NCBI RefSeq assembly: GCF_022419185.1
Contig: NZ_JAJOZK010000003.1
Coordinates: 186,001 to 250,000 of the forward strand
Length of the DNA: 64,000 bases
Source: Thermomonas flagellata
GTDB lineage: Bacteria > Pseudomonadota > Gammaproteobacteria > Xanthomonadales > Xanthomonadaceae
Reading direction: 5' to 3'
Shown piece by piece: positions 1-11,627 of the stretch. The position numbers and the translations under genes are program-made. Each line of letters opens with the position of its first letter. Position 1 is the stretch's first letter. The notes beneath the pieces were generated by a model, which worked only from the letters and a program-made list of their open reading frames with translations, searched no databases and was not told the DNA's origin.

Positions 1-1841
1 TCGTGGAAGTCCAGCGCGCGCGCCGGCACGCCCCACTGCTCGGCGTGCGCATCGCCGCAGGCCACCGCCGCCAGGCAGGCGGTCTCGCGCGGCGCGCCGC
101 CGCCGGCCTCGGCGTGGAAGGTCTTGCCGAGTTCGAACAGCCGCACCCGCGCCTGCTGGCGCGCGCGGTTGCGCGCCAACGCCTGCACCAGCCCGGGCAG
201 CAGCGCGGTGCGCATCACCCCGAGCTCGGCGCTGAGCGGGTTGGCCAGCGCCACCGCGCCGGCCTGCGCCTGCCAGGCGTCCAGCAACGCGGCGTCGACG
301 AAGGCGTAGTTGATCGCCTCCAGGTAGTCGCGGGCGACCAGCTGGCGGCGCAGGTCGTATTCGCCGACGCGCGCCTCGCTCGGCTGCACCAGCCGGGTCG
401 CGCCGCCCGGCAGGGTGGCCGGGAGCGCGTCGTAGCCGTGGATGCGCGCCACTTCCTCGATCAGGTCTTCCTCCAGCGCGAGGTCGAAGCGGCGGCTCGG
501 CGGCGTCACCCGCCAGCCGTCGGCGCAATCCTCCACCGCCAGGCCCAGCGCAGCGAGGATGCGCACCACCTCGGCATCCGCCACCGGCACTCCCAGCACC
601 CGCGCCAGCCGCGCCCGGCGCAGCAGGATCGGCTTCGGCCGCGGCAGGTGCTCGGGCAGCACCGCCTCCACCACCGGGCCGGGACGGCCGCCGGCGGCGG
701 CGAGGATGAGCCGGGTGGCGTATTCCACCGCGATCCGCGGCAGTTCGGGATCGACCCCGCGCTCGAAGCGGTGGGCGGCATCGGTGTGCAGGCCGAGCTT
801 GCGGCTGCGGCCGATGATCGCGGCCGGCGCGAAGTGGGCGGCCTCCAGGAACACGCGGCGGGTGGCCTCGCCGACCTTGGTGTCGTCGCCGCCCATGATC
901 CCGGCCAGGCCGACCGCGCGGTCGGCGTCGGTGATGACCAGGAACTGCGGGTCCAGGCGCGCGTCCTGCCCGTTGAGCAGGCGCAGGGTCTCGCCGTCGC
1001 GCGCATGGCGCACGCCGATCGGCCCGCGCAGCAGGTCGCAGTCGTAGGCGTGCATCGGCTGGCCGAGCTCCAGCATCACGTACTGGGTGACATCCACCAG
1101 CAGGCTGATCGGGCGGATGCCGCTGCGGCGCAGGCGCTCGGCCATCCACACCGGGGTGGGCGCGCGCGCGTCCACGTCCTCGATCACGCGGCCGACGAAG
1201 CGCGGGGCGTCCGCGCCGGCCTGCAGCGCCAGCGCCAGCATGGCCTCGCCCTGCGCCGGCACCGGATCGGCCGCCAGCGGCGCCACCGTGCTGCCGGTGG
1301 CGGCGGCCACGTCGAACGCGATCCCGCGCACGCCGAAGCAGTCGGCGCGGTTCGGGGTCAGCTTGAGCTCGAATACCGCATCCGGCAGGCCGAGGTAGTC
1401 GGCCAGGGGCGTGCCCACCGGCGCATCGGCCGGCAGTTCGAGCAGGCCCGACGCGTCCGCATCGAGGCCAAGTTCCTTGGCCGAGCACAGCATGCCGTTG
1501 GAGTCCACGCCGCGCAGCGTGGCGGCCCGGATCGTGAGCTCGCCCATCCGTGCACCGACCAAGGCCAGCGGTGCCAGCAGCCCGGGGCGCGCGTTCGGCG
1601 CGCCGCACACGATCTGCAGTCGGCCGTGCGCGCCGGCATCGACCTGGCACACCTGCAGGCGGTCGGCCTGCGGATGCCGCACGCATTCGACGATGCGCGC
1701 CACCACCACGCCATCCAGCGCCTCGCCCAGCACCGTCATCGCCTCGACCTCGAGGCCGATGGCGGTCAGGGTCGCCGCCAGTTCATCGCGGGTCGCCGTG
1801 GTCTTGACGTGCTGGCGCAGCCAGTTTTCGGAGAACTTCAT
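1..1841 (-). CDS. pheT: Phenylalanyl-tRNA synthetase beta subunit (3' end outside window)
   Basis: Beta subunit of the cytoplasmic (alphabeta)2 phenylalanyl-tRNA synthetase; it carries tRNA-binding and editing domains and works with PheS just upstream. The reading frame is open from ATG at 1841 to the left edge, giving 613 residues of the usual ~790. The N-terminus begins MKFSENWLRQHV, typical of the family, followed by the EMAP/OB-fold tRNA-binding domain (about residues 40-150), the B3/B4 editing region (about 200-400) and the B5 domain (about 400-475). The catalytic-like core is partly present, and the C-terminal anticodon-binding domain lies beyond the edge. It starts 10 bases after the pheS stop, so the two are co-transcribed. 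Identification is secure. Confidence 0.97.
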   Translation of the reverse strand, partial: MKFSENWLRQHVKTTATRDELAATLTAIGLEVEAMTVLGEALDGVVVARIVECVRHPQADRLQVCQVDAGAHGRLQIVCGAPNARPGLLAPLALVGARMGELTIRAATLRGVDSNGMLCSAKELGLDADASGLLELPADAPVGTPLADYLGLPDAVFELKLTPNRADCFGVRGIAFDVAAATGSTVAPLAADPVPAQGEAMLALALQAGADAPRFVGRVIEDVDARAPTPVWMAERLRRSGIRPISLLVDVTQYVMLELGQPMHAYDCDLLRGPIGVRHARDGETLRLLNGQDARLDPQFLVITDADRAVGLAGIMGGDDTKVGEATRRVFLEAAHFAPAAIIGRSRKLGLHTDAAHRFERGVDPELPRIAVEYATRLILAAAGGRPGPVVEAVLPEHLPRPKPILLRRARLARVLGVPVADAEVVRILAALGLAVEDCADGWRVTPPSRRFDLALEEDLIEEVARIHGYDALPATLPGGATRLVQPSEARVGEYDLRRQLVARDYLEAINYAFVDAALLDAWQAQAGAVALANPLSAELGVMRTALLPGLVQALARNRARQQARVRLFELGKTFHAEAGGGAPRETACLAAVACGDAHAEQWGVPARALDFH

Positions 1842-1851
1842 GGCGGCGACC

Positions 1852-3355
<1,504 letters not shown>

Positions 3356-3368
3356 GGTCTAGCCCTCC

Positions 3369-3566
3369 TCAGAGATACGGCAGCATGCGGTCCAAGCGGC
3401 CGGCGTCCTCGGCGCGGACGTGGTTCGTCTGCCGCAGGTTGCGCTTCCGCTTAGTCGCCTTCTTGGTGAGGATGTGGCTTTTGTTGGCGTGGCCGCACTT
3501 GTACTTGCCGGAAGCGGTCTTCCGGAAGCGCTTGGCCGCCGCCCGATTGGTCTTGATCTTGGGCAT
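3369..3566 (-). CDS. rpmI: 50S ribosomal protein L35
   Basis: Small basic large-subunit protein of 65 residues, beginning [14 protein letters not shown] and containing the family-typical [10 protein letters not shown] stretch. Length and both termini match bacterial L35. It is followed by rplT and preceded by a 288-base gap after infC that holds a good promoter candidate, so rpmI-rplT may be transcribed both from the infC side and from its own start. Confidence 0.98.
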   Translation of the reverse strand: MPKIKTNRAAAKRFRKTASGKYKCGHANKSHILTKKATKRKRNLRQTNHVRAEDAGRLDRMLPYL

Positions 3567-3733
3567 CGGGGTGTCCTTGCGAAATCACTGACTGGCCGAG
3601 GCGGCGGCAGCGGCCATGCGGCCCTGCCACGCTTTCCGTCCTGCCCGGCCGGCGGGGTGGCCCGGGGTCCGCGGGGGAACCGGGGCGGGTCCTGAGTACA
3701 GCGGTGGAGCATTCCCGGCGAACCGGGCCGTGT

Positions 3734-3762
3734 ATTATTGCGGGCGCGCGCCGGGTTTGCAA
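3734..3762 (-). promoter_or_regulatory. Promoter candidate for rpmI-rplT
   Basis: On the minus strand TTGCAA (3762-3757) and AATAAT (3739-3734) are separated by exactly 17 bases. The -10 box matches the sigma-70 consensus at 5 of 6 positions and the -35 at 4 of 6. It is one of the few AT-rich spots in the 288-base infC-rpmI gap and would give a leader of about 160 bases before rpmI. Confidence 0.5.
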
Positions 3763-3766
3763 TCCG

Positions 3767-3786
3767 GGCAGGCGCATGCGCCTGCC
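3767..3786. repeat. 20-base perfect palindrome upstream of rpmI
   Basis: GGCAGGCGCA followed directly by its reverse complement forms an uninterrupted 20-base palindrome just upstream of the -35 box of the rpmI promoter candidate. It could be a protein-binding site or, in RNA reading through from infC, a hairpin. There is no T-run, so it is unlikely to be an ordinary intrinsic terminator. Confidence 0.5.
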
Positions 3787-3854
3787 GCCACCCCGGCCGC
3801 GGCGGCGGGGGGCGGGGCGCAGCGGGGGACGCCGGCGGCCGGCGCCCGCCCTGC

Positions 3855-4379
3855 CTACTTCTTCTTGGGCGCGATCATCATCACCATCTGCCGCCCCTCC
3901 AGGCGCGGCCGGGATTCGATCACGATGTCGTCGCCGAGGTCGGCCTCGATCCGCGCGGCCATCTCGCGGCCGAGCTCCTGGTGGCTCATCTCGCGACCGC
4001 GGAAGCGGATGTTGACCTTGACCTTGTCGCCCTCGGCCAGGAACTCGCGCATCTTGCGCAGCTTGATCTGGTAGTCGCCCTCGTCGGTGACCGGGCGGAA
4101 CTTCAATTCCTTGATCTCGACCTGCTTCTGCTTCTTGCGGGCTTCGCTGGCCTTCTTCTGCTGCTCGAAGCGGAACTTGCCGAAATCCATGATCTTGCAG
4201 ACCGGCGGATCAGCGTTGGGCTGGATCTCGACCAGATCCAGCTCCTCGTCCTCGGCCATGCGCAGGGCCTCGTCGCGCGACAGCACGCCGATCATCTCGC
4301 CGTTGCTGCCGATCACGCGCACGCGCGGGACGCGGATCTCGTGGTTCCTGCGGTTCTGCTTGGTATCGGGGGTGCTGAT
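3855..4379 (-). CDS. infC: Translation initiation factor IF-3 (AUC start)
   Basis: IF-3 binds the 30S subunit, keeps ribosomal subunits apart and proofreads the start codon-initiator tRNA pairing. Reading from ATC at 4379 gives 174 residues beginning (M)STPDTKQNRRNHEIRVPRV, which matches the conserved IF-3 N-terminus; E. coli IF-3 has 180. No ATG, GTG or TTG in frame would keep this segment: the first is GTG at 4322, which would delete 19 conserved residues. A GGAG motif lies 8 bases before the ATC. Non-canonical starts in infC are known (AUU in E. coli) and underlie autoregulation by IF-3. The C-terminal domain ends with a conserved basic region. The gene follows thrS by 91 bases. Confidence 0.95.
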   Translation of the reverse strand: MSTPDTKQNRRNHEIRVPRVRVIGSNGEMIGVLSRDEALRMAEDEELDLVEIQPNADPPVCKIMDFGKFRFEQQKKASEARKKQKQVEIKELKFRPVTDEGDYQIKLRKMREFLAEGDKVKVNIRFRGREMSHQELGREMAARIEADLGDDIVIESRPRLEGRQMVMMIAPKKK

Positions 4380-4470
4380 GTTGCGTTCTCCAAGGGAGGC
4401 CCGAGGGGGCCGGGGGCGCGCCGCGCCGGCGGGCGGACGGCGCGCGCTGGCACCGCGCAGGCAGCCCGCC

Positions 4471-6375
4471 TCAGGCGACCTGCTCCTGGCGCAAACGGGC
4501 GGCGAAGTCGGCGACGGTCATGCTGCCGAGGTCTTCCCCTCCCCGCGTGCGCACGGACAGCGTGCCGGCCTCCTTCTCGCGGTCCCCGACCACCAGCAGG
4601 TACGGCACGCGCTGCAGCGTGTGCTCGCGAATCTTATAGCCGATCTTTTCGTTGCGCAAATCGGAAACCACCCGGAACCCTTGATCCGCAAGGGTTTTCC
4701 GGGCCGCCTCGACGGCTTCGGCCTGGGCGTCGGTGATATTCATCACGACCGCCTGCACCGGCGCCAGCCAGGTCGGCAGGGCACCGGCATGGTGCTCGAT
4801 CAGGATGCCGATGAAACGCTCCATCGAGCCGACGATGGCCCGGTGCAGCATCACCGGATGCCGGCGCTGGCTGTGCTCGTCCACGTACTCCGCGCCGAGC
4901 CGCGCTGGCATCATGAAATCCACCTGCATGGTGCCCAGCTGCCAGGTGCGGCCGATGGCGTCCTTGAGGTGGTATTCGATCTTCGGCCCGTAGAACGCGC
5001 CCTCGCCCGGCAGTTCCTGCCATTCCACCCCGGAGGCGCGCAACGCGCCGCGCAGGGCTTCCTCGGCCTTGTCCCAGGTGGCGTCGTCGCCGAGGCGCGC
5101 CTCCGGGCGCAGCGCGATCTTGATCTGGATCTCGGAGAAACCGAAGTCGGCGTAGACCTTGAGCGCCTGCTGGTGGAAGGCGCGCACCTCGGATTCCACC
5201 TGGTCCTCGGTGCAGAACACGTGGCCGTCGTCCTGGGTGAAGCCGCGCACGCGCAGGATGCCGTGCAGCGCGCCGGAGGGCTCGTTGCGGTGGCAGGCGC
5301 CGAACTCGCCGTAGCGGATCGGCAGGTCGCGGTAGCTGTGCAGGCCCTGGTTGAAGATCTGCACGTGGCCCGGGCAGTTCATCGGCTTCACCGCGTAGGT
5401 GCGCTTCTCCGACTCGGTGAAGAACATGTTGTCCTTGTAGTTGTCCCAGTGGCCGGACTTCTGCCACAGCGAGACGTCCAGGATCTGCGGGCAGCGCACC
5501 TCGCCGTAGCCGGTGTCGCGGTACACGCGGCGCATGTACTGCTCGACCACCTGCCAGATCGCCCAGCCCTTGGGATGCCAGAACACCAGGCCCGGGCCCT
5601 CTTCCTGCAGGTGGAACAGGTCCTGCGCCTTGCCGATCTTGCGGTGGTCGCGCTTCTCGGCCTCCTCCATGCGCTGGAGGTAGGCCTTCAGCTGCTTCTC
5701 GTCCGCCCAGGCGGTGCCGTAGATGCGCTGCAGCTGCTCGTTCTTCGCATCGCCGCGCCAGTACGCGCCGGACACCCGGGTCAGCTTGCAGGCCTTCAGG
5801 AAACGGGTGTTGGGCACGTGCGGGCCGCGGCACATGTCCACGTATTCCTGATGGTAGTACAGGCCCATCGCGGTGACCTCCGGGCCCATGTCCTCGATCA
5901 GGCGCAGCTTGTAGTCCTCGCCGCGGCGGCGGAACACCTCGACCACCTCCGCGCGCGGGGTCATCCGCTTGACCACGTCGTAGTCCTGCGCGATCAGCGC
6001 GCGCATGCGCTCCTCGATCGCGGCCAGATCCTCGGGGGTGAACGGGCGCGGGTACCAGATGTCGTAGTAGAAGCCGTCCTCGATCACCGGGCCGATCACC
6101 ATCTTGGCCTCCGGGTACAGCTGCTTGACCGCATGCCCGACCAGGTGCGCGCAGGAATGGCGGATGATCTCCACCCCCTCCGGGTCCTTGGGGGTGAGGA
6201 TGCGCAGGTGGGCGTCGTGGTCGATCAGGTCGCAGGCATCGACCTGGCGGCCATCGACGATGCCGGCCACGGTCGCCTTGGCCAGGCCGGGGCCGATCGC
6301 CTCGGCCACCTGCAGGACCGTGACCGGGGCATCGAAGCGGCGGACGGAGCCGTCGGGCAGGGTGATCTGGATCAT
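4471..6375 (-). CDS. thrS: Threonyl-tRNA synthetase
   Basis: Charges tRNA-Thr with threonine in the cytoplasm and hydrolyses mischarged Ser-tRNA-Thr. The protein has 634 residues (E. coli 642). The start [14 protein letters not shown] at 6375 matches the beginning of the TGS domain (about 1-60); an AGGA motif lies 9 bases upstream, and the further upstream in-frame ATG adds only non-conserved residues. The second domain holds the editing-site motif [11 protein letters not shown], the class II core includes PMNCPGH, and the C-terminal ~100 residues form the anticodon-binding domain. It heads the thrS-infC-rpmI-rplT-pheST cluster. No T-box is expected or seen. Confidence 0.98.
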   Translation of the reverse strand: MIQITLPDGSVRRFDAPVTVLQVAEAIGPGLAKATVAGIVDGRQVDACDLIDHDAHLRILTPKDPEGVEIIRHSCAHLVGHAVKQLYPEAKMVIGPVIEDGFYYDIWYPRPFTPEDLAAIEERMRALIAQDYDVVKRMTPRAEVVEVFRRRGEDYKLRLIEDMGPEVTAMGLYYHQEYVDMCRGPHVPNTRFLKACKLTRVSGAYWRGDAKNEQLQRIYGTAWADEKQLKAYLQRMEEAEKRDHRKIGKAQDLFHLQEEGPGLVFWHPKGWAIWQVVEQYMRRVYRDTGYGEVRCPQILDVSLWQKSGHWDNYKDNMFFTESEKRTYAVKPMNCPGHVQIFNQGLHSYRDLPIRYGEFGACHRNEPSGALHGILRVRGFTQDDGHVFCTEDQVESEVRAFHQQALKVYADFGFSEIQIKIALRPEARLGDDATWDKAEEALRGALRASGVEWQELPGEGAFYGPKIEYHLKDAIGRTWQLGTMQVDFMMPARLGAEYVDEHSQRRHPVMLHRAIVGSMERFIGILIEHHAGALPTWLAPVQAVVMNITDAQAEAVEAARKTLADQGFRVVSDLRNEKIGYKIREHTLQRVPYLLVVGDREKEAGTLSVRTRGGEDLGSMTVADFAARLRQEQVA

Positions 6376-6453
6376 GGGCGGGCGTCCTGTCAGGCGCGGA
6401 TGGGCGCGGGGCGGGAAGGAAGTGGATGGGAGGCGATGCAAGCCGGGGACACG

Positions 6454-6476
6454 AAAAAAGGCGCCGAAGCGCCTTT
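6454..6476 (-). terminator. Intrinsic terminator after tRNA-Val
   Basis: On the minus strand AAAGGCGC, a TTCG tetraloop and GCGCCTTT form an 8-bp stem (6476-6457) running into six T residues (6459-6454). It lies between the tRNA-Val gene and thrS on the same strand, so it should end the tRNA transcript. Confidence 0.85.
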
Positions 6477-6615
6477 CCGGAAGCGCGCAGCGGGCGCGCG
6501 GGAATGCGTCGGCAGGCTCAGCGCTGGGCGGTGGTAGTGCTCATGTCGCACGCTCGGCCGGCGTTTCCGCGGGCCACCTGGGTCCGGATCGCATCGGGTT
6601 CCACGCGCTGGCGCG

Positions 6616-6690
6616 TGGTGGGCGGTACAGGGTTCGAACCTGTGACCCCTACCATGTCAAGGTAGTGCTCTACCGCTGAGCTAACCGCCC
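6616..6690 (-). tRNA. tRNA-Val (anticodon GAC)
   Basis: A full cloverleaf is visible: acceptor arm GGGCGGT pairs with ACCGCCC, followed by discriminator A and an encoded CCA; the D arm is GCTC...GAGC; the anticodon stem CTACC/GGTAG encloses loop TTGACAT with anticodon GAC at 6658-6656; the T arm is ACAGG-TTCGAAC-CCTGT. Length is 75 bases including CCA. GAC reads the valine codons GUC and GUU. Confidence 0.97.
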
Positions 6691-6715
6691 GTCTCGCCCC
6701 TTCGCGGGGCCGCGC

Positions 6716-6745
6716 ATTGTAGCCGGGAACCCCCGCGACGGACAA
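6716..6745 (-). promoter_or_regulatory. Promoter of tRNA-Val
   Basis: On the minus strand TTGTCC (6745-6740), an 18-base spacer and TACAAT (6721-6716) lie 25 bases before the tRNA 5' end. The -10 is followed by GCGCGG, a GC-rich discriminator typical of stable-RNA promoters that respond to ppGpp. Confidence 0.65.
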
Positions 6746-6757
6746 GCCGCGCCGGCC

Positions 6758-8809
<2,052 letters not shown>

Positions 8810-8970
8810 GCGCAGGGCCGCAGGACGGGACTGCCCAGTGTACGCGCCCGGCGCGCGCCGACGCCGACGGCGCGTACCGGCATTCCCCGACCCGCGCCCC
8901 GGCGCGCGCCCGATCCCCGCGGTGTGAGCCCGGGCGCAGGCTGTGCGCACCTCCACCATGGAGCCGACCG

Positions 8971-9519
8971 ATGCCTGTCGCCCCGTCCCTGTCCGCCCGC
9001 CAGCGCGGCGTCACCCTGGTCGAACTGGTGCTGGCCGCCAGCGTGCTGATGCTGCTCGCCGGCATCGCCCTGCCCGGCCTGCACGGCTTCGCCGAGCGCC
9101 AGCGCGCACGTGCCGCCATGCACGCCCTGCTGGCCGAGATCGGGCATGCGCGGATCGCCGCGATCCGGCACAACCGGCGCAGCGTGCTGTGCCCGAGCAT
9201 GGACGGCCGCACCTGCAGCGACGGCCGCGAGTGGCAGCACGGACGCCTGCTATTCGTGGACCTGGACGGCAACCACCGCCCGGACCCGGACGACCCGGTG
9301 CTGCAGGCCGACCTGGCGCCTGCCGGACGCGGGCTGCGGATCGTGACCAGCCGCGGCCGCGAGCAACTCCGTTTTCTGCCGGACGGACGCAGCGCCGGCA
9401 GCAACCTCGGCTTCGCCCTGTGCGACGGCCGCGGGCGGCTGCTGGCGCGGGTGGTGGTCAACAACCTCGGACGCGCGCGCGGCGAGCGGATCGAGGCCGA
9501 CCTGCCCTGCCCGGGTTGA
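8971..9519 (+). CDS. Stand-alone GspH/FimT-type pilin-like protein
   Basis: A 182-residue protein with a type IV prepilin N-terminus: short leader, then [17 protein letters not shown], with the conserved Glu at +5 of the mature protein and a hydrophobic helix (about 14-36). The rest resembles GspH/FimT minor pilins, including the segment with [12 protein letters not shown] that may hold a disulfide and a late cysteine pair (CDGRG...CPG). Residue +1 is Val instead of the usual Phe. Start at 8971 follows GGAG by 7 bases. It is divergent from uvrB and followed by tRNA-Asn, far from the main pilin operon at 19-25.6 kb. It may be an alternative minor pilin of the type IV pilus or of a type II secretion pseudopilus. 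The class is clear, the partner system is not. Confidence 0.85.
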   Translation: MPVAPSLSARQRGVTLVELVLAASVLMLLAGIALPGLHGFAERQRARAAMHALLAEIGHARIAAIRHNRRSVLCPSMDGRTCSDGREWQHGRLLFVDLDGNHRPDPDDPVLQADLAPAGRGLRIVTSRGREQLRFLPDGRSAGSNLGFALCDGRGRLLARVVVNNLGRARGERIEADLPCPG

Positions 9520-9548
9520 ACCAGGCAGCCGCGGGCTCGGCGCGGGTG

Positions 9549-9577
9549 TTGCCGCTGCCGGCAGCGGCCACTACAAT
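9549..9577 (+). promoter_or_regulatory. Promoter of tRNA-Asn
   Basis: TTGCCG (9549-9554), a 17-base spacer and TACAAT (9572-9577) end 10 bases before the first base of the tRNA. The bases after the -10 are GCGCG, the same discriminator as at the tRNA-Val promoter. Confidence 0.65.
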
Positions 9578-9587
9578 GCGCGTCTCC

Positions 9588-9664
9588 GCCCGAATAGCTC
9601 AGCCGGTTAGAGCACTTGACTGTTAATCAGGGGGTCGTTGGTTCGAGTCCAACTTCGGGCGCCA
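9588..9664 (+). tRNA. tRNA-Asn (anticodon GTT)
   Basis: Acceptor arm GCCCGAA pairs with TTCGGGC, then discriminator G and encoded CCA (9662-9664). The anticodon stem CTTGA/TCAGG (last pair G-U-like) encloses loop CTGTTAA with anticodon GTT at 9622-9624. The T arm is GTTGG-TTCGAGT-CCAAC. Length is 77 bases including CCA. It reads AAC and AAU. Confidence 0.97.
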
Positions 9665-9674
9665 TCTTCTCGCA

Positions 9675-9700
9675 CACAGGCCCGCTTCGGCGGGCCTGTG
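9675..9700 (+). terminator. Hairpin terminator after tRNA-Asn
   Basis: A perfect 11-bp stem CACAGGCCCGC/GCGGGCCTGTG with a TTCG tetraloop, followed by CCGTTTCC, starts 11 bases after the tRNA. The T-run is weak, but stem and loop are classic. It could also act on minus-strand transcripts leaving recD, which ends at 9738. Confidence 0.75.
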
Positions 9701-9737
9701 CCGTTTCCGGACTGCGTGAACCGCGGCGGTCCATTTC

Positions 9738-11627
9738 TCAGGCACCCGCCGCGCCGGGGCGGATGCGCTCCGCCAGGCGGCCGCGGCGCCGCAGCGCGGT
9801 GGACAGGGCCTTCTCCGCGACCTCCGGCATCGCCCACAGCTCCAGCGAGGCGCGCGCGCGCGACAGGCCGGTATAGAGCATCTGCCGCACCAGCAGCGGC
9901 GAGCGCGCATCCGGCGGCAGCAGCAGCGCGACGTGCCGGTACTCCGATCCCTGGCTCTTGTGCACGGTGAGCGCGAAGGCGTCCTCGTGCGGTGGCAGGG
10001 TGTGCGGGTCGAACAGGCGCACGCCCGTCCCATTCGCCGCGTCGGGCGCGTCGGAGGCGCGCTCGAATGCCACCTGCAGCAGCGGCCGGCCGTCGTCGCC
10101 GGCGACCGCCACGCACAGGCCGATGTCGCCGTTGGACAGGCGCGCGGCGGCATCGTTGCGGGTCACCATCACGCAGCGGCCGGGATACCAGGGGCTGCCG
10201 GCCCACGGCGCCAGCGCATCCCACGCGCGCAGGCGCGCGGCGATCTGCGCGGCTGCCGCGGTCGCGCCGAACGGACCTTCGCGCAGCGCGCACAGCAGCT
10301 GCTGTCGGCGCAGCACGCCCAGGCGCGCGGCCAACGCCTCGCCATCGTCAGCGGCGACCGCATCCGCGATGCCCACCGCGGCGAACGCATCCTGCAGCCG
10401 CCGCGCCCAGGCCGCGAGCCGCCGGCGCAGGGCTGCGGCATCCGGCACGGGATGGCGCGCCGCGGCCGCGCCCGCGGCGGCGAAGGCGCGGGTGAACGCG
10501 GCGGCATCGCCGGCACGCACGGCCGTGTTGATCGGCACCAGGGTGGCATCGGCGCGGAAGCAGTGGGCCAGGCGCACCAGGTCCTCGCCGCCGTCGGCCT
10601 CCATCGCGCGCACCACGTCCATCATCACCGAGCCGGTACCGACCGAGGTGAGCTGGTCGGCATCGCCCACCAGCACCAGCACCGCGTCCTCGCGCAGGGC
10701 GTCCAGCAGCGCGCGCAGCAGGCCGAGGTCGAGCATCGAGGCCTCGTCCACCACCACGATGTCGGCCGGCAGCGGCTCGCCGGCATGGAAGGTGGGCCGG
10801 GTGCCGGCGCCGCGGCTGCCGAGCAGGCGGTGCACCGTGGCGGGCTCGGAGGCCAGCACCGCCTGCAGGTGCGGGCGCCATTCCGGCCCCAGCGCCTGCG
10901 CGCCGGACGCCAGCTGCGCGGCGCCGGCACGCAGCGACTCGCCCAGCCGCTGCGCGGCCTTGCCGGTGGGCGCGGCGATCCGCAGCTGCGGCGCGCGCGC
11001 GTGGCGGGCCGCGTGCTCGCGCGCCAGCCCCAAGAGCATGCGCAGCACGGTGGTGGTCTTGCCGGTGCCCGGCCCGCCGGTCAGCACCATCAGGCGCCGG
11101 CCCGGGGCCTGGCGCACCGCGGCGCGCTGGCGCTCCTCGGCGTCCTGCCAGCTGCCGTTGAACAGGGCGCGCAGGTCGTCGTCGGTCAGCGGCCGGCAAG
11201 GGGCCTGCGCGGCCGCACGCCGCGCGCGCAGTGCGGCCGCCACCGCCACTTCGGCGCGGTGGTTGCGGCGCAGGTACAGATGCCCGCCCTCCAGCACCAG
11301 CGGGCGCGCGCCGTCGGCCGCATCGACTGCGCCGGATGCCCCGCCATCGCGGCATTCCACCAGCGCGCTGCGCGCCAGCGCGTCGCGCTGGGCGGCGTCC
11401 AGCAGCGGCAGGCCGTTGGCATCCCGCGCGTCCAACGGCAGCGCGCTATGCCCCTCGCCCTCGGCATGGCTGGCCCAGCCGGCCGCCAGCGCGGTTGCGG
11501 GATCGCCGCCGTGCGCCAGCATCCAACGCCAGACCGCGCGATCCAGGTCGCGCCACGCCTCCGGCAGGCCGGCCCGCGCGGCAGGCCAGTGGAAGCCGAA
11601 CGCCTCGCCCGCGCCGCGGCCGTTCAT
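9738..11627 (-). CDS. recD: Exodeoxyribonuclease V (RecBCD) alpha subunit, RecD
   Basis: The 5'-3' helicase motor of RecBCD, which processes double-strand breaks and degrades foreign linear DNA. It has 629 residues (E. coli 608). Start MNGRGAGEAFG at 11627 overlaps the recB stop as ATGA, so translation is coupled. Walker A TGGPGTGKT lies at 183-191, Walker B VVDEASMLDL follows about 130 residues later, and the C-terminal part carries the SF1B motif LTVHKSQGSEY. It is the last gene of recC-recB-recD. No damage to any motif was seen. Confidence 0.95.
   Translation of the reverse strand: MNGRGAGEAFGFHWPAARAGLPEAWRDLDRAVWRWMLAHGGDPATALAAGWASHAEGEGHSALPLDARDANGLPLLDAAQRDALARSALVECRDGGASGAVDAADGARPLVLEGGHLYLRRNHRAEVAVAAALRARRAAAQAPCRPLTDDDLRALFNGSWQDAEERQRAAVRQAPGRRLMVLTGGPGTGKTTTVLRMLLGLAREHAARHARAPQLRIAAPTGKAAQRLGESLRAGAAQLASGAQALGPEWRPHLQAVLASEPATVHRLLGSRGAGTRPTFHAGEPLPADIVVVDEASMLDLGLLRALLDALREDAVLVLVGDADQLTSVGTGSVMMDVVRAMEADGGEDLVRLAHCFRADATLVPINTAVRAGDAAAFTRAFAAAGAAAARHPVPDAAALRRRLAAWARRLQDAFAAVGIADAVAADDGEALAARLGVLRRQQLLCALREGPFGATAAAAQIAARLRAWDALAPWAGSPWYPGRCVMVTRNDAAARLSNGDIGLCVAVAGDDGRPLLQVAFERASDAPDAANGTGVRLFDPHTLPPHEDAFALTVHKSQGSEYRHVALLLPPDARSPLLVRQMLYTGLSRARASLELWAMPEVAEKALSTALRRRGRLAERIRPGAAGA

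Noticed and set aside
8810-8970. SOS (LexA) box upstream of uvrB
   Set aside because: No TTAG(N)CTAA-like or CTG-N10-CAG-like palindrome was found; only a weak TACACT box at 8842-8837 without a -35.
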